DNA from: an uncultured Lachnospiraceae bacterium
GTDB taxonomy: Bacteria; Bacillota; Clostridia; Lachnospirales; Lachnospiraceae
DNA: 43,209 nt
Direction: 5' to 3'
Assembly: GCA_910578475.1 (NCBI GenBank)
Contig: CAJTRK010000029.1
Span: 1 to 43,209 of the forward strand
Shown here: positions 25,542-34,429 of the stretch, one piece after another
Layout of the letters: each line of letters begins with the position of its first letter
Numbering within the stretch: the first letter of the stretch is position 1
The notes under the pieces: model-generated
The model's input: the letters and a program-made list of their open reading frames with translations, nothing else
Databases searched by the model: none
What the model was told of the DNA's origin: nothing
Program-made: the position numbers and the translations under genes

Positions 25542-26228
25542 TTATCCCTGCAAAGAAACGAGCGCCTCATAAGCCGCCTGCTGCTCTGCCGCTTTTTTGG
25601 TTTTTCCCGTTCCTTCACCGATTTTCATTTCATCAATTCTGGCCTCCACAACAAATACCTTATCGTGGTCCGGGCCGCTTTCACGAATCAGCTCGTAATG
25701 CAGCTTTCCTTCATTCTTCTGCTGCACGACTTCCTGCAGAATTGTTTTGGCGTCGTAAAACAGCTTCTTATGCTCCAAATCCGAAAGCACAAAACGATGA
25801 ATAAAAAGCGCCGCTTCCTCCTTGCCGCTGTCCAGGTAAATTGCCCCGATAATCGCCTCCATCACATCCGAAATAATGGAGTCTTTGGTCCGTCCTCCGG
25901 TCCGCTCTTCGCCGACGCCGAGCAGAATATATGCTTCCAGACCAAATTGTCTCGCACAATAAGCCAGCGCCTGCTCACAGACGATGGAAGCCCGCATTCT
26001 CGTCAGTTTCCCCTCCGACATTTCTTTATTTTCCTGAAAAAGAAACTCACTGGAAATTAATTCGAGTACCGCGTCTCCCAAAAACTCCAGCCGCTCATAA
26101 TCCTCATATTTGTTTACTTTCTGCTCATTGGCAAAAGAGCTGTGTGTCAACGCCTGCCGGAGCAGTAACTGATTGCTGAAATGATATCCGATTTTAGCTT
26201 CCAATTCTTCTATCGGTTTTTGCTGCAT
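25542..26228 (-). CDS. rnc: Ribonuclease III
   Basis: RNase III cuts double-stranded RNA in rRNA and mRNA maturation. The start is set at ATG 26228 with GGAGG 5 nt upstream (228 aa); the open frame extends four codons further to a GTG. The signature ERLEFLGDAVLELISSEFLF and the second acidic cluster (DVMEAIIGAIYLDSG) form the nuclease site. A C-terminal dsRNA-binding domain (LQEVVQQKNEGKLHYELI...KTKKAAEQQAAYEAL) follows. It stands before smc and after a terminator-like hairpin. Confidence 0.98.
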   Translation of the reverse strand: MQQKPIEELEAKIGYHFSNQLLLRQALTHSSFANEQKVNKYEDYERLEFLGDAVLELISSEFLFQENKEMSEGKLTRMRASIVCEQALAYCARQFGLEAYILLGVGEERTGGRTKDSIISDVMEAIIGAIYLDSGKEEAALFIHRFVLSDLEHKKLFYDAKTILQEVVQQKNEGKLHYELIRESGPDHDKVFVVEARIDEMKIGEGTGKTKKAAEQQAAYEALVSLQG

Positions 26229-26247
26229 TGATACCTCCACAAACGAA

Positions 26248-26274
26248 AAAAACCCTTTTTCAGAAAGGGTTTTT
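26248..26274 (-). terminator. Intrinsic terminator between acpP and rnc
   Basis: An 11-bp stem (26248-26258 with 26264-26274) and 5-nt loop end in a run of Ts on the minus strand. It lies between acpP and rnc, so readthrough or a separate promoter would be needed for rnc-smc-ftsY. Confidence 0.85.
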
Positions 26275-26277
26275 CTT

Positions 26278-26517
26278 CTATTCTGCCGCTTTAACTGCGC
26301 TTTTAATCAAATGAACCGCTTCTTCTACCGTCGCTATATGTTCCACTTTTTCAGCCGGAATCTCTATATCAAATTCTTCTTCAATGCCCATAATGATTTG
26401 AAAGATATCCAGCGAATCCGCTCCCAAATCTTCCATGAACGTTGTTTCCATTGTAATTTCTTCCGGGTCCACACTCAAAACATTTGCAATGACCTGCTTT
26501 AACTTATCGAATTCCAT
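26278..26517 (-). CDS. acpP: Acyl carrier protein
   Basis: ACP carries growing fatty acids on phosphopantetheine. The start is set at the ATG giving EFDKLKQVIANVLSVDPEEI (79 aa); longer open frame upstream overlaps plsX. The attachment Ser is in the DLGADSLD motif, and the protein is acidic throughout. It follows plsX by 16 nt, a common pairing in Firmicutes. Confidence 0.97.
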   Translation of the reverse strand: MEFDKLKQVIANVLSVDPEEITMETTFMEDLGADSLDIFQIIMGIEEEFDIEIPAEKVEHIATVEEAVHLIKSAVKAAE

Positions 26518-26533
26518 ATGCAGCCAGCCTTTC

Positions 26534-27544
26534 TCAATCCTGTATGCTGATTTTCTCTTTGATTTTCTCGTTAATCTTCTGTTCTTTGAACAAGATACAC
26601 TGTAAAATCGAATTTTTGATTTCGACGGATTTGGAACTGCCATGCGTCTTGACAACCAGACCGTTCAGGCCGAGCATCGGCGCGCCGCCATACTGTTCCA
26701 GTTCAAAATCCTTCAGGGTTTCTTTCAAAGCAGGCTTTACGAGAAACGCACCGATTTTACTCCGCAGAGAAGACATCATACCGTTCCTCACTTTTTTAAT
26801 CAGCGTGCCGCCTACGCCTTCATACAGCTTCAAAATGACATTTCCGACAAAAGCCTCACACACAATGACATCCGCCATCCCTGCCGGAATATCTCTGGCT
26901 TCAATACTTCCGATGAAATGAATATCGGGACAGTTCTTTAAAAGAGGGAACGTTTCCTTAACAAGCGCATTGCCTTTTTCCTCTTCCGCACCGATATTGA
27001 CGATTGCGACTCTCGGATTCCTGACGCCCATAATATTTTCCATATAAATCGAACCCATCTTTGCAAACTGTACAAGGTGAGAAGGTCTCGCATCCACGTT
27101 TGCGCCACAGTCCACCAGCAGAGCACAACCGTTCTCCGTCGGGATAAGCGGCGCGAGCGGCGGTCTTTCCACCCCTTTAATACGGCCTACAATAACCTGT
27201 CCGCCTACCAGCGTTGCCCCGCTGCTTCCGGCAGACACATATGCGTCACAGGTTCCGTCCTTCACAAGATACAGAGCCTTCACAAGAGAGGAGTCTTTCT
27301 TTTTTCGAATCGCCATAACCGGAGGTTCCGCAGTCTCGATAACCTCGCTCGCAGGAACAAGCATAAGCTGCTCTTCCGGGTATTGGTATCCGGCGAGTTC
27401 TTTCTTCATCGCATCTTCATTTCCTACCAGATAGACCTTGACCTTGCTGTTCTCCTGAATGGCTTCTACCGCACCCTTAACAATTTCTGCCGGTGCATTG
27501 TCGCCGCCCATTGCGTCTACCGCTACCTTTACATATTCTCCCAT
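26534..27544 (-). CDS. plsX: Phosphate acyltransferase PlsX
   Basis: PlsX makes acyl-phosphate from acyl-ACP, the entry to phospholipid synthesis with PlsY and PlsC. The 336-aa protein opens VKVAVDAMGGDNAPAEIVKGA, diagnostic for PlsX, with AYVSAGSSGATLVGGQ and GLNGLVVKTHGSS later. GGAG precedes the start. It heads the plsX-acpP unit from the promoter at 27584-27612. Confidence 0.98.
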   Translation of the reverse strand: MGEYVKVAVDAMGGDNAPAEIVKGAVEAIQENSKVKVYLVGNEDAMKKELAGYQYPEEQLMLVPASEVIETAEPPVMAIRKKKDSSLVKALYLVKDGTCDAYVSAGSSGATLVGGQVIVGRIKGVERPPLAPLIPTENGCALLVDCGANVDARPSHLVQFAKMGSIYMENIMGVRNPRVAIVNIGAEEEKGNALVKETFPLLKNCPDIHFIGSIEARDIPAGMADVIVCEAFVGNVILKLYEGVGGTLIKKVRNGMMSSLRSKIGAFLVKPALKETLKDFELEQYGGAPMLGLNGLVVKTHGSSKSVEIKNSILQCILFKEQKINEKIKEKISIQD

Positions 27545-27583
27545 GCTCCTACTCCTTCCTCTGCCTGAAAGGCATCATATATT

Positions 27584-27612
27584 AATATACTAGACTGTCC
27601 AGTAAAAATCAA
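27584..27612 (-). promoter_or_regulatory. Promoter of plsX-acpP
   Basis: Minus strand: TTGATT (27607-27612), 17 nt, TATATT (27584-27589). The -10 region overlaps an AT palindrome (TATATTAATATA), which could also be a regulator site; no FapR-type site is clear enough to name. Confidence 0.6.
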
Positions 27613-27649
27613 GTTTTTAGCAAAAAATGACCTGAAAACGCGGAAATAA

Positions 27650-27690
27650 AAAAATCAAGGAATCATTTATTTGACAATCCCTTGATTTTT
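27650..27690 (-). terminator. Terminator after rpmF
   Basis: An 11-bp perfect stem (AAAAATCAAGG 27650-27660, CCTTGATTTTT 27680-27690) with a 19-nt loop is followed on the minus strand by a T-rich run. It lies right after the rpmF stop and ends the yceD-rpmF transcript. Confidence 0.85.
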
Positions 27691-27694
27691 CAGC

Positions 27695-27874
27695 TTAATC
27701 AACTGCAATAATTTCTTTTTTGTTATATGTGCCACACTTCTTACATACTCTGTGGGGAACCATTAATGCGCCGCATTTGCTGCATTTCACTAATGTAGGA
27801 GCAGTCATTTTCCAGTTTGCTCTTCTCCTATCTCTTCTTCCTTTGGAAGATTTGTTCTTAGGACAAATAGACAT
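27695..27874 (-). CDS. rpmF: 50S ribosomal protein L32
   Basis: The 59-aa protein reads MSICPKNKSSKGRRDRRRAN, then WKMTAPTLVKCSKCG and HRVCKKCGTY, the zinc-ribbon C-terminus of the four-Cys form of L32. GGAGG lies 7 nt before the ATG. It follows the YceD gene and precedes plsX, the conserved yceD-rpmF-plsX order. The zinc-binding version suggests zinc-replete expression; a Cys-free paralogue could exist elsewhere. Confidence 0.98.
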   Translation of the reverse strand: MSICPKNKSSKGRRDRRRANWKMTAPTLVKCSKCGALMVPHRVCKKCGTYNKKEIIAVD

Positions 27875-27876
27875 CG

Positions 27877-28410
27877 TTACACCTCCTTATTCGCATGAAA
27901 GATATCTTTTATCACTGACATCCGGGGGTCTGGAATAAATGTATCGCATTCACAGGTTCCGGTATTCAGATTCCGGCCGCACTTCATACAAATTCCTTTG
28001 CAATCCGGTTTACACAGAATCTTTCTTGGCCAGTTGATTATGATTTCATTGTTCAGTAAATCCTCTACATTCAACTGATAACCTTCCATAAAACTCCGGT
28101 CATCGTCCTCTTCGTCATCCATCTGCTCCAATACTGCATCCGGCCCATGGACTTCTCCTGAAAACTGAAGCGTCAACTTTTCCTCCACAGGTTTCAGACA
28201 TCTGTCACAGTTCATTGCAACGATGATTTCTGCCTGTCCTTCCACCGCAGCCCTGCCCTTACCGATATTGGTAAAAGTCAGACGCACCGGTGATTTTTCA
28301 AGAATCCGAAAAACTTCTCCGCCGACGGTCACTTCTGTCATATCTGTTTCCGTCTGCATCGAAAGTATTTTATCCTCGGATGTTAATACCTCAGTTAAAT
28401 TAATGAACAT
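27877..28410 (-). CDS. yceD: YceD family protein (DUF177)
   Basis: This 177-aa protein is linked to 23S rRNA/L32 biogenesis in other bacteria. It carries the conserved CDRCLKPVEEKL motif and a C-terminal Cys cluster (CKPDCKGICMKCGRNLNTGTCEC) resembling a zinc ribbon. It ends 2 nt before the rpmF ATG, so the two are tightly coupled. TAGGAG precedes the start. Confidence 0.93.
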   Translation of the reverse strand: MFINLTEVLTSEDKILSMQTETDMTEVTVGGEVFRILEKSPVRLTFTNIGKGRAAVEGQAEIIVAMNCDRCLKPVEEKLTLQFSGEVHGPDAVLEQMDDEEDDDRSFMEGYQLNVEDLLNNEIIINWPRKILCKPDCKGICMKCGRNLNTGTCECDTFIPDPRMSVIKDIFHANKEV

Positions 28411-28436
28411 AGCTGACTCCTATTCACACTCAAATC

Positions 28437-28465
28437 ATTATACATAGGACGGTTCGGTTTGTCAA
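28437..28465 (-). promoter_or_regulatory. Promoter of yceD-rpmF
   Basis: Minus strand: TTGACA (28460-28465), exactly 17 nt, TATAAT (28437-28442). This is a full consensus sigma-A promoter, fitting a ribosomal protein gene. Confidence 0.92.
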
Positions 28466-28499
28466 CTAAATTTTTCCACCGAATACTTTAAAAATACGC

Positions 28500-29813
28500 T
28501 TACTTTGCCAGCGTTTCTTCCTGCAGTCTGTCAAACTCTGCCATACACTCATCCACCGTAGCGCCGTTCAGCAGTTCGCGCACAACGAGGCAGGTATTGC
28601 CCCACTGTTCCAGCTGCATACCGGCATTGGTGCCGAGAACATAAACGTTCTCCTCTATCCTGTCGTTTAACGGCTGTAATGCCGGAATACAGTCTACTTC
28701 TACATTTTTAGACGGGGAAATCACATTATTCGTCTCCGCATATATCTGCAGCGCTTCGTCCGAAAGTATTACGTCCAATACGTTCAGCGCATCTTCCGCA
28801 TGTTCTGCATTCGAACCGACGCCAAATCCGGTCATGGAAATTACCGGCATCTGTCCGCGGCTGCTCGGAAAGCCAATGACCAGCATGTTAAAATCCGGAT
28901 TCCCGTATGCGGTCTCCGAATTGGCAGCTCCCCAATAAGCCATGACAACAGGTGTTTTGCCGGCAAGAAAATCTTCCCCTTCTCCTTCAATCGCTTCGCT
29001 GACATAGGCTTTTTCGGCGTCGATATATCCACAGTCAATCATTTCCTGAAGAAATTCAAATCCGGGACGCATATAGTCACTGTATTTGCTTTCTCCGCTG
29101 TTTAACGCCTCGATTTCCGCCTCTGTGTTTCCACTGTTATACAAATCCGCGTAAGCCAGCGCCAGAACAAAAGTTTCCAGCCACCAGCGATTTGCCCCTA
29201 CCGGTGTTTCGATTCCGTTTTCTTTAAAAACTCTGCAGCATTCCAGAAAATCTTCCGGCGTTTCCGGCAGTTCAAGGTTATACTGGTCGAACATGTCTTT
29301 GTTAATGAATAAACCGTATGCCACTACTTCCTGTGGAATGGCTACCAGTTTTCCGTCAATCGTATTCGCCGTTTTTACCACATCCCGCAGATTTTCCGCA
29401 CAACTGAGCCCCGACAGGTCCATCAGCTTTCCTTCTTCTCCCAAAGCCTTGATGACATCCGGATTCAGCAGATAAATATCATCCATATCATTTCTTGCTC
29501 TGTCAAGCGCTACATCATCATATGTTTTGTCCTGATAATCCTCCGCAGTATATGTGATATAGCCTACGTTCACTCCGAGTTCCTCTTCTGCCATAATAAT
29601 TGTTTTGTCTGCGGCGTTCCTTGCCACATTTTCCGCATCCGGACTCATTTTTTCCATCGGGCTGTACAGATTTACGACACGCTCTTCCCCCTCTTCCGAT
29701 TCCACCAGGTTGAAGTCCGATTTATTCCCACAGGCTGTCATCATAAGAACCGCCGCTCCTGTCAGACATCCTGCCATCGCTTTTCTGAAATCATTCTTTC
29801 TGTTACTTTTCAT
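28500..29813 (-). CDS. Solute-binding lipoprotein (ABC sugar-binding type)
   Basis: The start is set at the ATG giving KSNRKNDFRKAMAGCLTG (437 aa); an upstream GTG would add eight residues and the ribosome binding site is unclear for both. A signal peptide ends in the lipobox LMMTAC with the lipidated Cys followed by GNKSD. The mature part (VVNLYSPMEKMSPDAEN..., later AIPQEVVAYGLFINKDMFDQYNL and NRWWLETFVLALAYADLY) resembles family 1 extracellular solute-binding proteins. No permease or ATPase gene adjoins. It sits 59 nt downstream of a hybrid histidine kinase, so it may feed ligand information to the kinase rather than to a transporter. Confidence 0.9.
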   Translation of the reverse strand: MKSNRKNDFRKAMAGCLTGAAVLMMTACGNKSDFNLVESEEGEERVVNLYSPMEKMSPDAENVARNAADKTIIMAEEELGVNVGYITYTAEDYQDKTYDDVALDRARNDMDDIYLLNPDVIKALGEEGKLMDLSGLSCAENLRDVVKTANTIDGKLVAIPQEVVAYGLFINKDMFDQYNLELPETPEDFLECCRVFKENGIETPVGANRWWLETFVLALAYADLYNSGNTEAEIEALNSGESKYSDYMRPGFEFLQEMIDCGYIDAEKAYVSEAIEGEGEDFLAGKTPVVMAYWGAANSETAYGNPDFNMLVIGFPSSRGQMPVISMTGFGVGSNAEHAEDALNVLDVILSDEALQIYAETNNVISPSKNVEVDCIPALQPLNDRIEENVYVLGTNAGMQLEQWGNTCLVVRELLNGATVDECMAEFDRLQEETLAK

Positions 29814-29872
29814 AATTTCTTTCTGACTGCTCCTCACTTACTTCTCATTGATTCCCCTCTATTTACAATTCC

Positions 29873-32461
29873 TTATATATACCGCTTAATCACCTGCTTC
29901 AACAATTCCACATCGATTGGCTTTGCCAGATGGACATTCATTCCCGCATTCAAAGCTTCTCTTTCATCTTCCGCAAAAGCGTTTGCCGTCATGGCAATGA
30001 TTGGAATCTCTTTCGCGTCTTTACGTTCCAGCTCCCGGATTGCTCTTGTGGCATCATAACCGTTCATCACCGGCATCTGAACATCCATAAGAATCGCGTC
30101 AAATTCGCCCTCTCCGGCGTTTTCAAAACGCTCCAGCGCCAGACGGCCGTTTTCAACAATTTCACAGCTTGCGCCCTCTATCGACAAAATCTCCGACAGA
30201 ATCTCCGCATTGATTTCATTATCTTCCGCTGCAAGGAAATGCAGGCCCTGCAGACTGTCGTCCGCTTCTTCCTCCGATGTCTTATTTTCTCCCGCTTCTT
30301 CCGCCTGTATCTCCATCACTTTTTCTTTCAGGGCAGATACAAAAAACGGCTTTGTAAGAATTCCCGTATATCCTGACTGAAGCGCTTCCTCCATATAATC
30401 CATATTTTCCACATCATGGTCCGCCATGAAAAGAAGCGGCGCAGTTATGGGCAGAAGATTTCTTATTTGTCCCGATATCTGAACATCGTTCATAACGGAC
30501 AAACCGGCATCCAGCAATGCCAGCTGATAACCGTTTTCCGTATCCTTATAGTCCTGTAACAGGGACAGGGCATTTTCCACATCGGCTGCAATGTCCACCG
30601 TAACGCCGATATCGTCCATAAGCATCCGTATGCTTTTGCCTTCCTGCTGATTATTACCCACAAAAAGAATACGGGATATTCCGTTCTGCTCCCAAAACAG
30701 TTTATCCACCTGTCCTTCCGGTATGCGGAACTCTAATTCTACCCGGAAAAGACTTCCTTTATTGACCTCGCTGGAAACTTCGATGGTTCCTCCCATGAGT
30801 TCCACGATATTTTTGGTAATCGCCATGCCAAGCCCAGTACCCTGTACTTTATTCGTTGTACTGTTCTCCGCCCTTGTAAACGCGTCGAAAATCGTTTTTA
30901 AATACTCCTGCGTCATCCCGTATCCATCATCCTCTACTTCGATTCGAATACGCTCAAACTGAGTGGAGCGCTGTTTCAGCCCGATAATGCGGAACCAGAT
31001 ATTTCCTCCTTCCGGCGTATACTTGACGGCATTGGAAAGAAGGTTTATCAGGATTTGGTTGATTCTTGTTTCGTCTCCTAATAAACGTTCATGCTTAATA
31101 TCCATTACTTCCACATGAAATTCCTGCGCTCTTGCGCTCGCCATCGGACGAACGATGGCATCGATGGACGATACCAAATCATTCAATGTAAATTCTTCAA
31201 CGGTAAGTACGACCTTTCCGCTTTCAATCTTGGAAACATCCAGAATATCATTAATCAGACTGAGCAAATGCTGCCCGGACGCCATAATTTTTTTCGTGTA
31301 TTCCCGCACCTTTTCCGGATTTTCCGCATCTTTCGCAAGCAGCGTGGTAAAACCGAGCACCGCATTCATCGGCGTACGGATATCATGAGACATATTGGAA
31401 AGGAACATTGTCTTGGAATTACTTGCCATCTGCGCCGCATGCAGCGCTTCCGCCAGCTGTTTGTTATGCAGCTCCCGTTCCGCTTCCCGCTCCTGCATGA
31501 TTTTTCTCTGCTGTCTCTGATTAAAATAATACAAAATACAACACAGGAAAAAGGCGACCAGCATGACCAAAACGACAATTAAAATGTGCTGGTTTACGGT
31601 CTTGCCTTCCTGCTGGATGGCTTCAATCGGCACATATCCAATTAAATAAATCGTGCCGTCATTCACCGTCCACATATAATTCAACGCGCTTTTCCCCCGA
31701 ATATCATGATAAAACATAATATTCTTTCCGTTTTCCAGACTTCTCTCTACTTCAGCCCGCAACTCTTCGTTCTGAATGTTATTCGCCCTGTAAAAGTCTT
31801 CCAGATTCAGGTGTCCCGCGCTGCGCTCTCCCATTCCCTTTGGTTTCAGCACGAATCTTTCTGTCTTGGCATCCATAATATAGAGCATGGCCTTCTTGTC
31901 ATAAAATCCGTCGGGAAGCGATTTATCGAGAGAATCATAGGTGTATTCCACATAGAGCATTCCGAGGTTCTGCTCATCCTTCGTTACGGGACATTTGATG
32001 GTATATGCCCACGTTCCCATATAATTCATATAAGAATGGGATACCTGCAGCCCGTCTATCATACCGCCTGAAGAAAAATCCAGCCCTTCTTCGGAAAAAG
32101 TCTCTCCCGTACTGGAAATTCCTTCCGTTTCGCCGTCTCGAATAAACGCTATTTTTACCATCGTCTGATTCTTCTGATAAGAATTAATATAATCTTCCGG
32201 CTCCTCCCTCATGGCGATTTCCCGGGCCATCAGCTTCTGGAATTCCGCTTCTTTATTCAAAATTGACTCTATGGTACATTTTATCAAATCCAGACTTTCA
32301 TTCAAATTCTGAATTGCCGCAGCGGACATTTCTTTCGATAACTTTCGCGAAACCGAAAATACTATCACGCCAAGAATGCAAAAAACAAGTATTATCGAAA
32401 GAAGTAAGGAAAATCCTTTGTCCGTCCGGTTTTTACTGCTTTTCTTTTTCATCACACTCAC
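29873..32461 (-). CDS. Hybrid sensor histidine kinase with two receiver domains
   Basis: This 862-aa protein has an N-terminal membrane segment (GFSLLLSIILVFCILGVIVF), a ~260-residue extracellular sensor, and a second membrane segment (HILIVVLVMLVAFFLCCILYYF, near residue 300). It then has a dimerisation helix with phosphoacceptor His (SNMSHDIRTPMNAVLG), HATPase motifs (NQILINLLSNAVKYT, VEDDGYGM, GTGLGMAI) and two receiver domains. The first receiver has lost its acidic pair (FVGNNQQ) though an Asp remains (LLDAGL), so it is probably a pseudo-receiver. The second is canonical (AAEDNEIN, LMDVQMP, AKP). There is no DNA-binding output, so phosphotransfer goes to a protein elsewhere. It precedes the solute-binding lipoprotein gene. 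Confidence 0.95.
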   Translation of the reverse strand: MSVMKKKSSKNRTDKGFSLLLSIILVFCILGVIVFSVSRKLSKEMSAAAIQNLNESLDLIKCTIESILNKEAEFQKLMAREIAMREEPEDYINSYQKNQTMVKIAFIRDGETEGISSTGETFSEEGLDFSSGGMIDGLQVSHSYMNYMGTWAYTIKCPVTKDEQNLGMLYVEYTYDSLDKSLPDGFYDKKAMLYIMDAKTERFVLKPKGMGERSAGHLNLEDFYRANNIQNEELRAEVERSLENGKNIMFYHDIRGKSALNYMWTVNDGTIYLIGYVPIEAIQQEGKTVNQHILIVVLVMLVAFFLCCILYYFNQRQQRKIMQEREAERELHNKQLAEALHAAQMASNSKTMFLSNMSHDIRTPMNAVLGFTTLLAKDAENPEKVREYTKKIMASGQHLLSLINDILDVSKIESGKVVLTVEEFTLNDLVSSIDAIVRPMASARAQEFHVEVMDIKHERLLGDETRINQILINLLSNAVKYTPEGGNIWFRIIGLKQRSTQFERIRIEVEDDGYGMTQEYLKTIFDAFTRAENSTTNKVQGTGLGMAITKNIVELMGGTIEVSSEVNKGSLFRVELEFRIPEGQVDKLFWEQNGISRILFVGNNQQEGKSIRMLMDDIGVTVDIAADVENALSLLQDYKDTENGYQLALLDAGLSVMNDVQISGQIRNLLPITAPLLFMADHDVENMDYMEEALQSGYTGILTKPFFVSALKEKVMEIQAEEAGENKTSEEEADDSLQGLHFLAAEDNEINAEILSEILSIEGASCEIVENGRLALERFENAGEGEFDAILMDVQMPVMNGYDATRAIRELERKDAKEIPIIAMTANAFAEDEREALNAGMNVHLAKPIDVELLKQVIKRYI

Positions 32462-32498
32462 CAGACTTCTTCCCCATTAGCACGACCATCATTTCGAA

Positions 32499-33866
32499 TC
32501 AGACTTTCGGAAGCTGCGCAATTGCCTGCGCCAGCTCTTCATCTGTCGGAACATAATCCTTCATCTCACCGTCATTGTAGCGTTGATAAGCAACCATATC
32601 AAAGTATCCTGTGCCGGTAAGTCCAAACACGATGTTCTTCTTTTCGCCGGTCTCTTTACACTTCATCGCCTCATCAATCGCAACCTTAATCGCATGGCTG
32701 CTCTCCGGCGCCGGAAGAATCCCTTCCACCCTCGCAAATGTCTCTGCCGCCTGAAATACTTCTGTCTGCTCCACGCTTCTCGCCTCCAGCAGTCCCTGGT
32801 CATACAATTCGGAAACGGTAGAACTCATACCATGATACCGAAGTCCTCCCGCATGATTCGCAGACGGAATAAAACCGCTTCCCAATGTGTACATCTTCGC
32901 TAACGGACAGACTTTCCCCGTATCACAAAAATCGTATGCGTATGCCCCACGTGTCAGGCTCGGACAGGAAGCCGGCTCCACCGCAATCATCTGATATTGC
33001 GCTTCTCCTCTTAAAATCTCTCCCGCAAAAGGCGAAATCAAACCGCCCAGATTGGACCCGCCGCCCGCACAGCCGATAATGATATCAGCCTTAATGCCGT
33101 ATTTATCCAAAGCCGCTTTCGTTTCCAATCCGATAATGGACTGATGCAGCAATACCTGCGAAAGCACGGAACCCAATACATAGCGGTAGCCCTCCTGACC
33201 GGTCGCAGCCTCTACCGCCTCTGAAATCGCACAGCCGAGGCTTCCCGTAGTTCCCGGAAATTCTTCGTTAATTTTACGCCCCACATTCGTATTCATGGAA
33301 GGCGACGGTGTTACTTTTGCACCATAAGTACGCATGACCTCCCGTCGGAAAGGTTTTTGTTCATAAGAGCATTTGACCATATACACCTGACAGTCCAAAT
33401 CAAAATAAGAGCACGCCATGGAAAGCGCTGTTCCCCATTGGCCTGCCCCGGTTTCCGTCGTTACGCCCTTTAATCCCTGCTTTTTCGCATAATAAGCCTG
33501 CGCAATCGCAGAATTCAGTTTATGGCTTCCAGACGTATTATTACCTTCAAATTTATAATAAATATGCGCCGGTGTTTTTAATTTTTCTTCCAGACAATAT
33601 GCCCGGACAAGCGGCGACGGCCGATACATCTTGTAGAAATCCCGGATTTCATCCGGAATATCAAAATAGGGGGTTGTATCGTCCAGTTCCTGTTTTGCCA
33701 GTTCCCGGCAAAAGATACCGAAAAGCTCCTCCTTCGTGACCGGCTGCAGCGTGCCCGGATTTAAAATCGGCGCAGGTTTTTTCTTCATGTCAGCGCGTAC
33801 ATTGTACCACTGTTTCGGCATTTCCTGCTCTTCCAGATAAATTTTATAAGGTATTCTTTTATCCAT
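32499..33866 (-). CDS. trpB: Tryptophan synthase beta chain, TrpB2 type
   Basis: TrpB makes tryptophan from indole and serine with PLP. At 455 aa it has the long TrpB2 form. The PLP lysine is in EGNNTSGSHKLNSAIAQAYY, the glycine-rich phosphate loop in IIGCAGGGSNLGGLI, and ETGAGQWGTALS is conserved. TrpB2 enzymes often work without TrpA, and no trp genes adjoin here. It may salvage free indole, a reasonable role in a gut-type anaerobe, or support ordinary synthesis. The gene is alone between the kinase and the DUF3021 gene. Confidence 0.95.
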   Translation of the reverse strand: MDKRIPYKIYLEEQEMPKQWYNVRADMKKKPAPILNPGTLQPVTKEELFGIFCRELAKQELDDTTPYFDIPDEIRDFYKMYRPSPLVRAYCLEEKLKTPAHIYYKFEGNNTSGSHKLNSAIAQAYYAKKQGLKGVTTETGAGQWGTALSMACSYFDLDCQVYMVKCSYEQKPFRREVMRTYGAKVTPSPSMNTNVGRKINEEFPGTTGSLGCAISEAVEAATGQEGYRYVLGSVLSQVLLHQSIIGLETKAALDKYGIKADIIIGCAGGGSNLGGLISPFAGEILRGEAQYQMIAVEPASCPSLTRGAYAYDFCDTGKVCPLAKMYTLGSGFIPSANHAGGLRYHGMSSTVSELYDQGLLEARSVEQTEVFQAAETFARVEGILPAPESSHAIKVAIDEAMKCKETGEKKNIVFGLTGTGYFDMVAYQRYNDGEMKDYVPTDEELAQAIAQLPKV

Positions 33867-33900
33867 TCCAATAACCTTGCCTTTCCTTTGAATTGCGTCT

Positions 33901-33929
33901 ATTATACAACGAATGAGACTTCATGGCAA
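33901..33929 (-). promoter_or_regulatory. Promoter of trpB2
   Basis: Minus strand: TTGCCA (33924-33929), 17 nt, TATAAT (33901-33906). The short leader (about 30 nt) leaves no room for a trp attenuator or T-box. Confidence 0.85.
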
Positions 33930-33982
33930 TTTATTTTTATTCCGTCCGGTCATACCTTATATTCTCTTGCTGCGTTTTCTTT

Positions 33983-34408
33983 CTATATTTTATTCTGATA
34001 CTGCTCCAGACGTTCGTTCAACAATGCCGAAAGCTTCCTGTTCTGCCTCCGTATTACATAGGATACCGCAAGGAATATTGAGCCAATCGACAGGAACATA
34101 AAAATGTTCATTATCAGGTTTTCCACATCAAACCATCGAAAGACTCTTGCACAGCCGAAAACAACTATATTCGTATAGAGATAATGCAGCAACGTGCAGA
34201 TAATGCGTTCCCGTCTGGAAATTTTTCTGTTCGGATAAATAAAATTCCCCAATGTGCACAGAAAAGAGGCTGCCAGAATCTGCCAGAGAAGATTTGACGG
34301 AACCATCTCTTCTCTGTTAAAAACCGTAATAAACAAAGCGCACGCAAACAAAACGCCTGTTACGACATAAGCAAAAGTATGGAACGTTTCCTTCATTTTC
34401 GATAACAT
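33983..34408 (-). CDS. DUF3021 family membrane protein
   Basis: The 141-aa protein has four hydrophobic segments (FAYVVTGVLFACALFITVF; LLWQILAASFLCTLGNFIY; LLHYLYTNIVVFGCARVF; LIMNIFMFLSIGSIFLAVSYVI) and a basic C-terminus. DUF3021 proteins are typically encoded with LytTR regulators in Firmicutes, as here (22 nt after). They are thought to hold the regulator in check at the membrane, although this is not established for this protein. Confidence 0.88.
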   Translation of the reverse strand: MLSKMKETFHTFAYVVTGVLFACALFITVFNREEMVPSNLLWQILAASFLCTLGNFIYPNRKISRRERIICTLLHYLYTNIVVFGCARVFRWFDVENLIMNIFMFLSIGSIFLAVSYVIRRQNRKLSALLNERLEQYQNKI

Positions 34409-34429
34409 ATTTTACACCTTCTTCCCACT

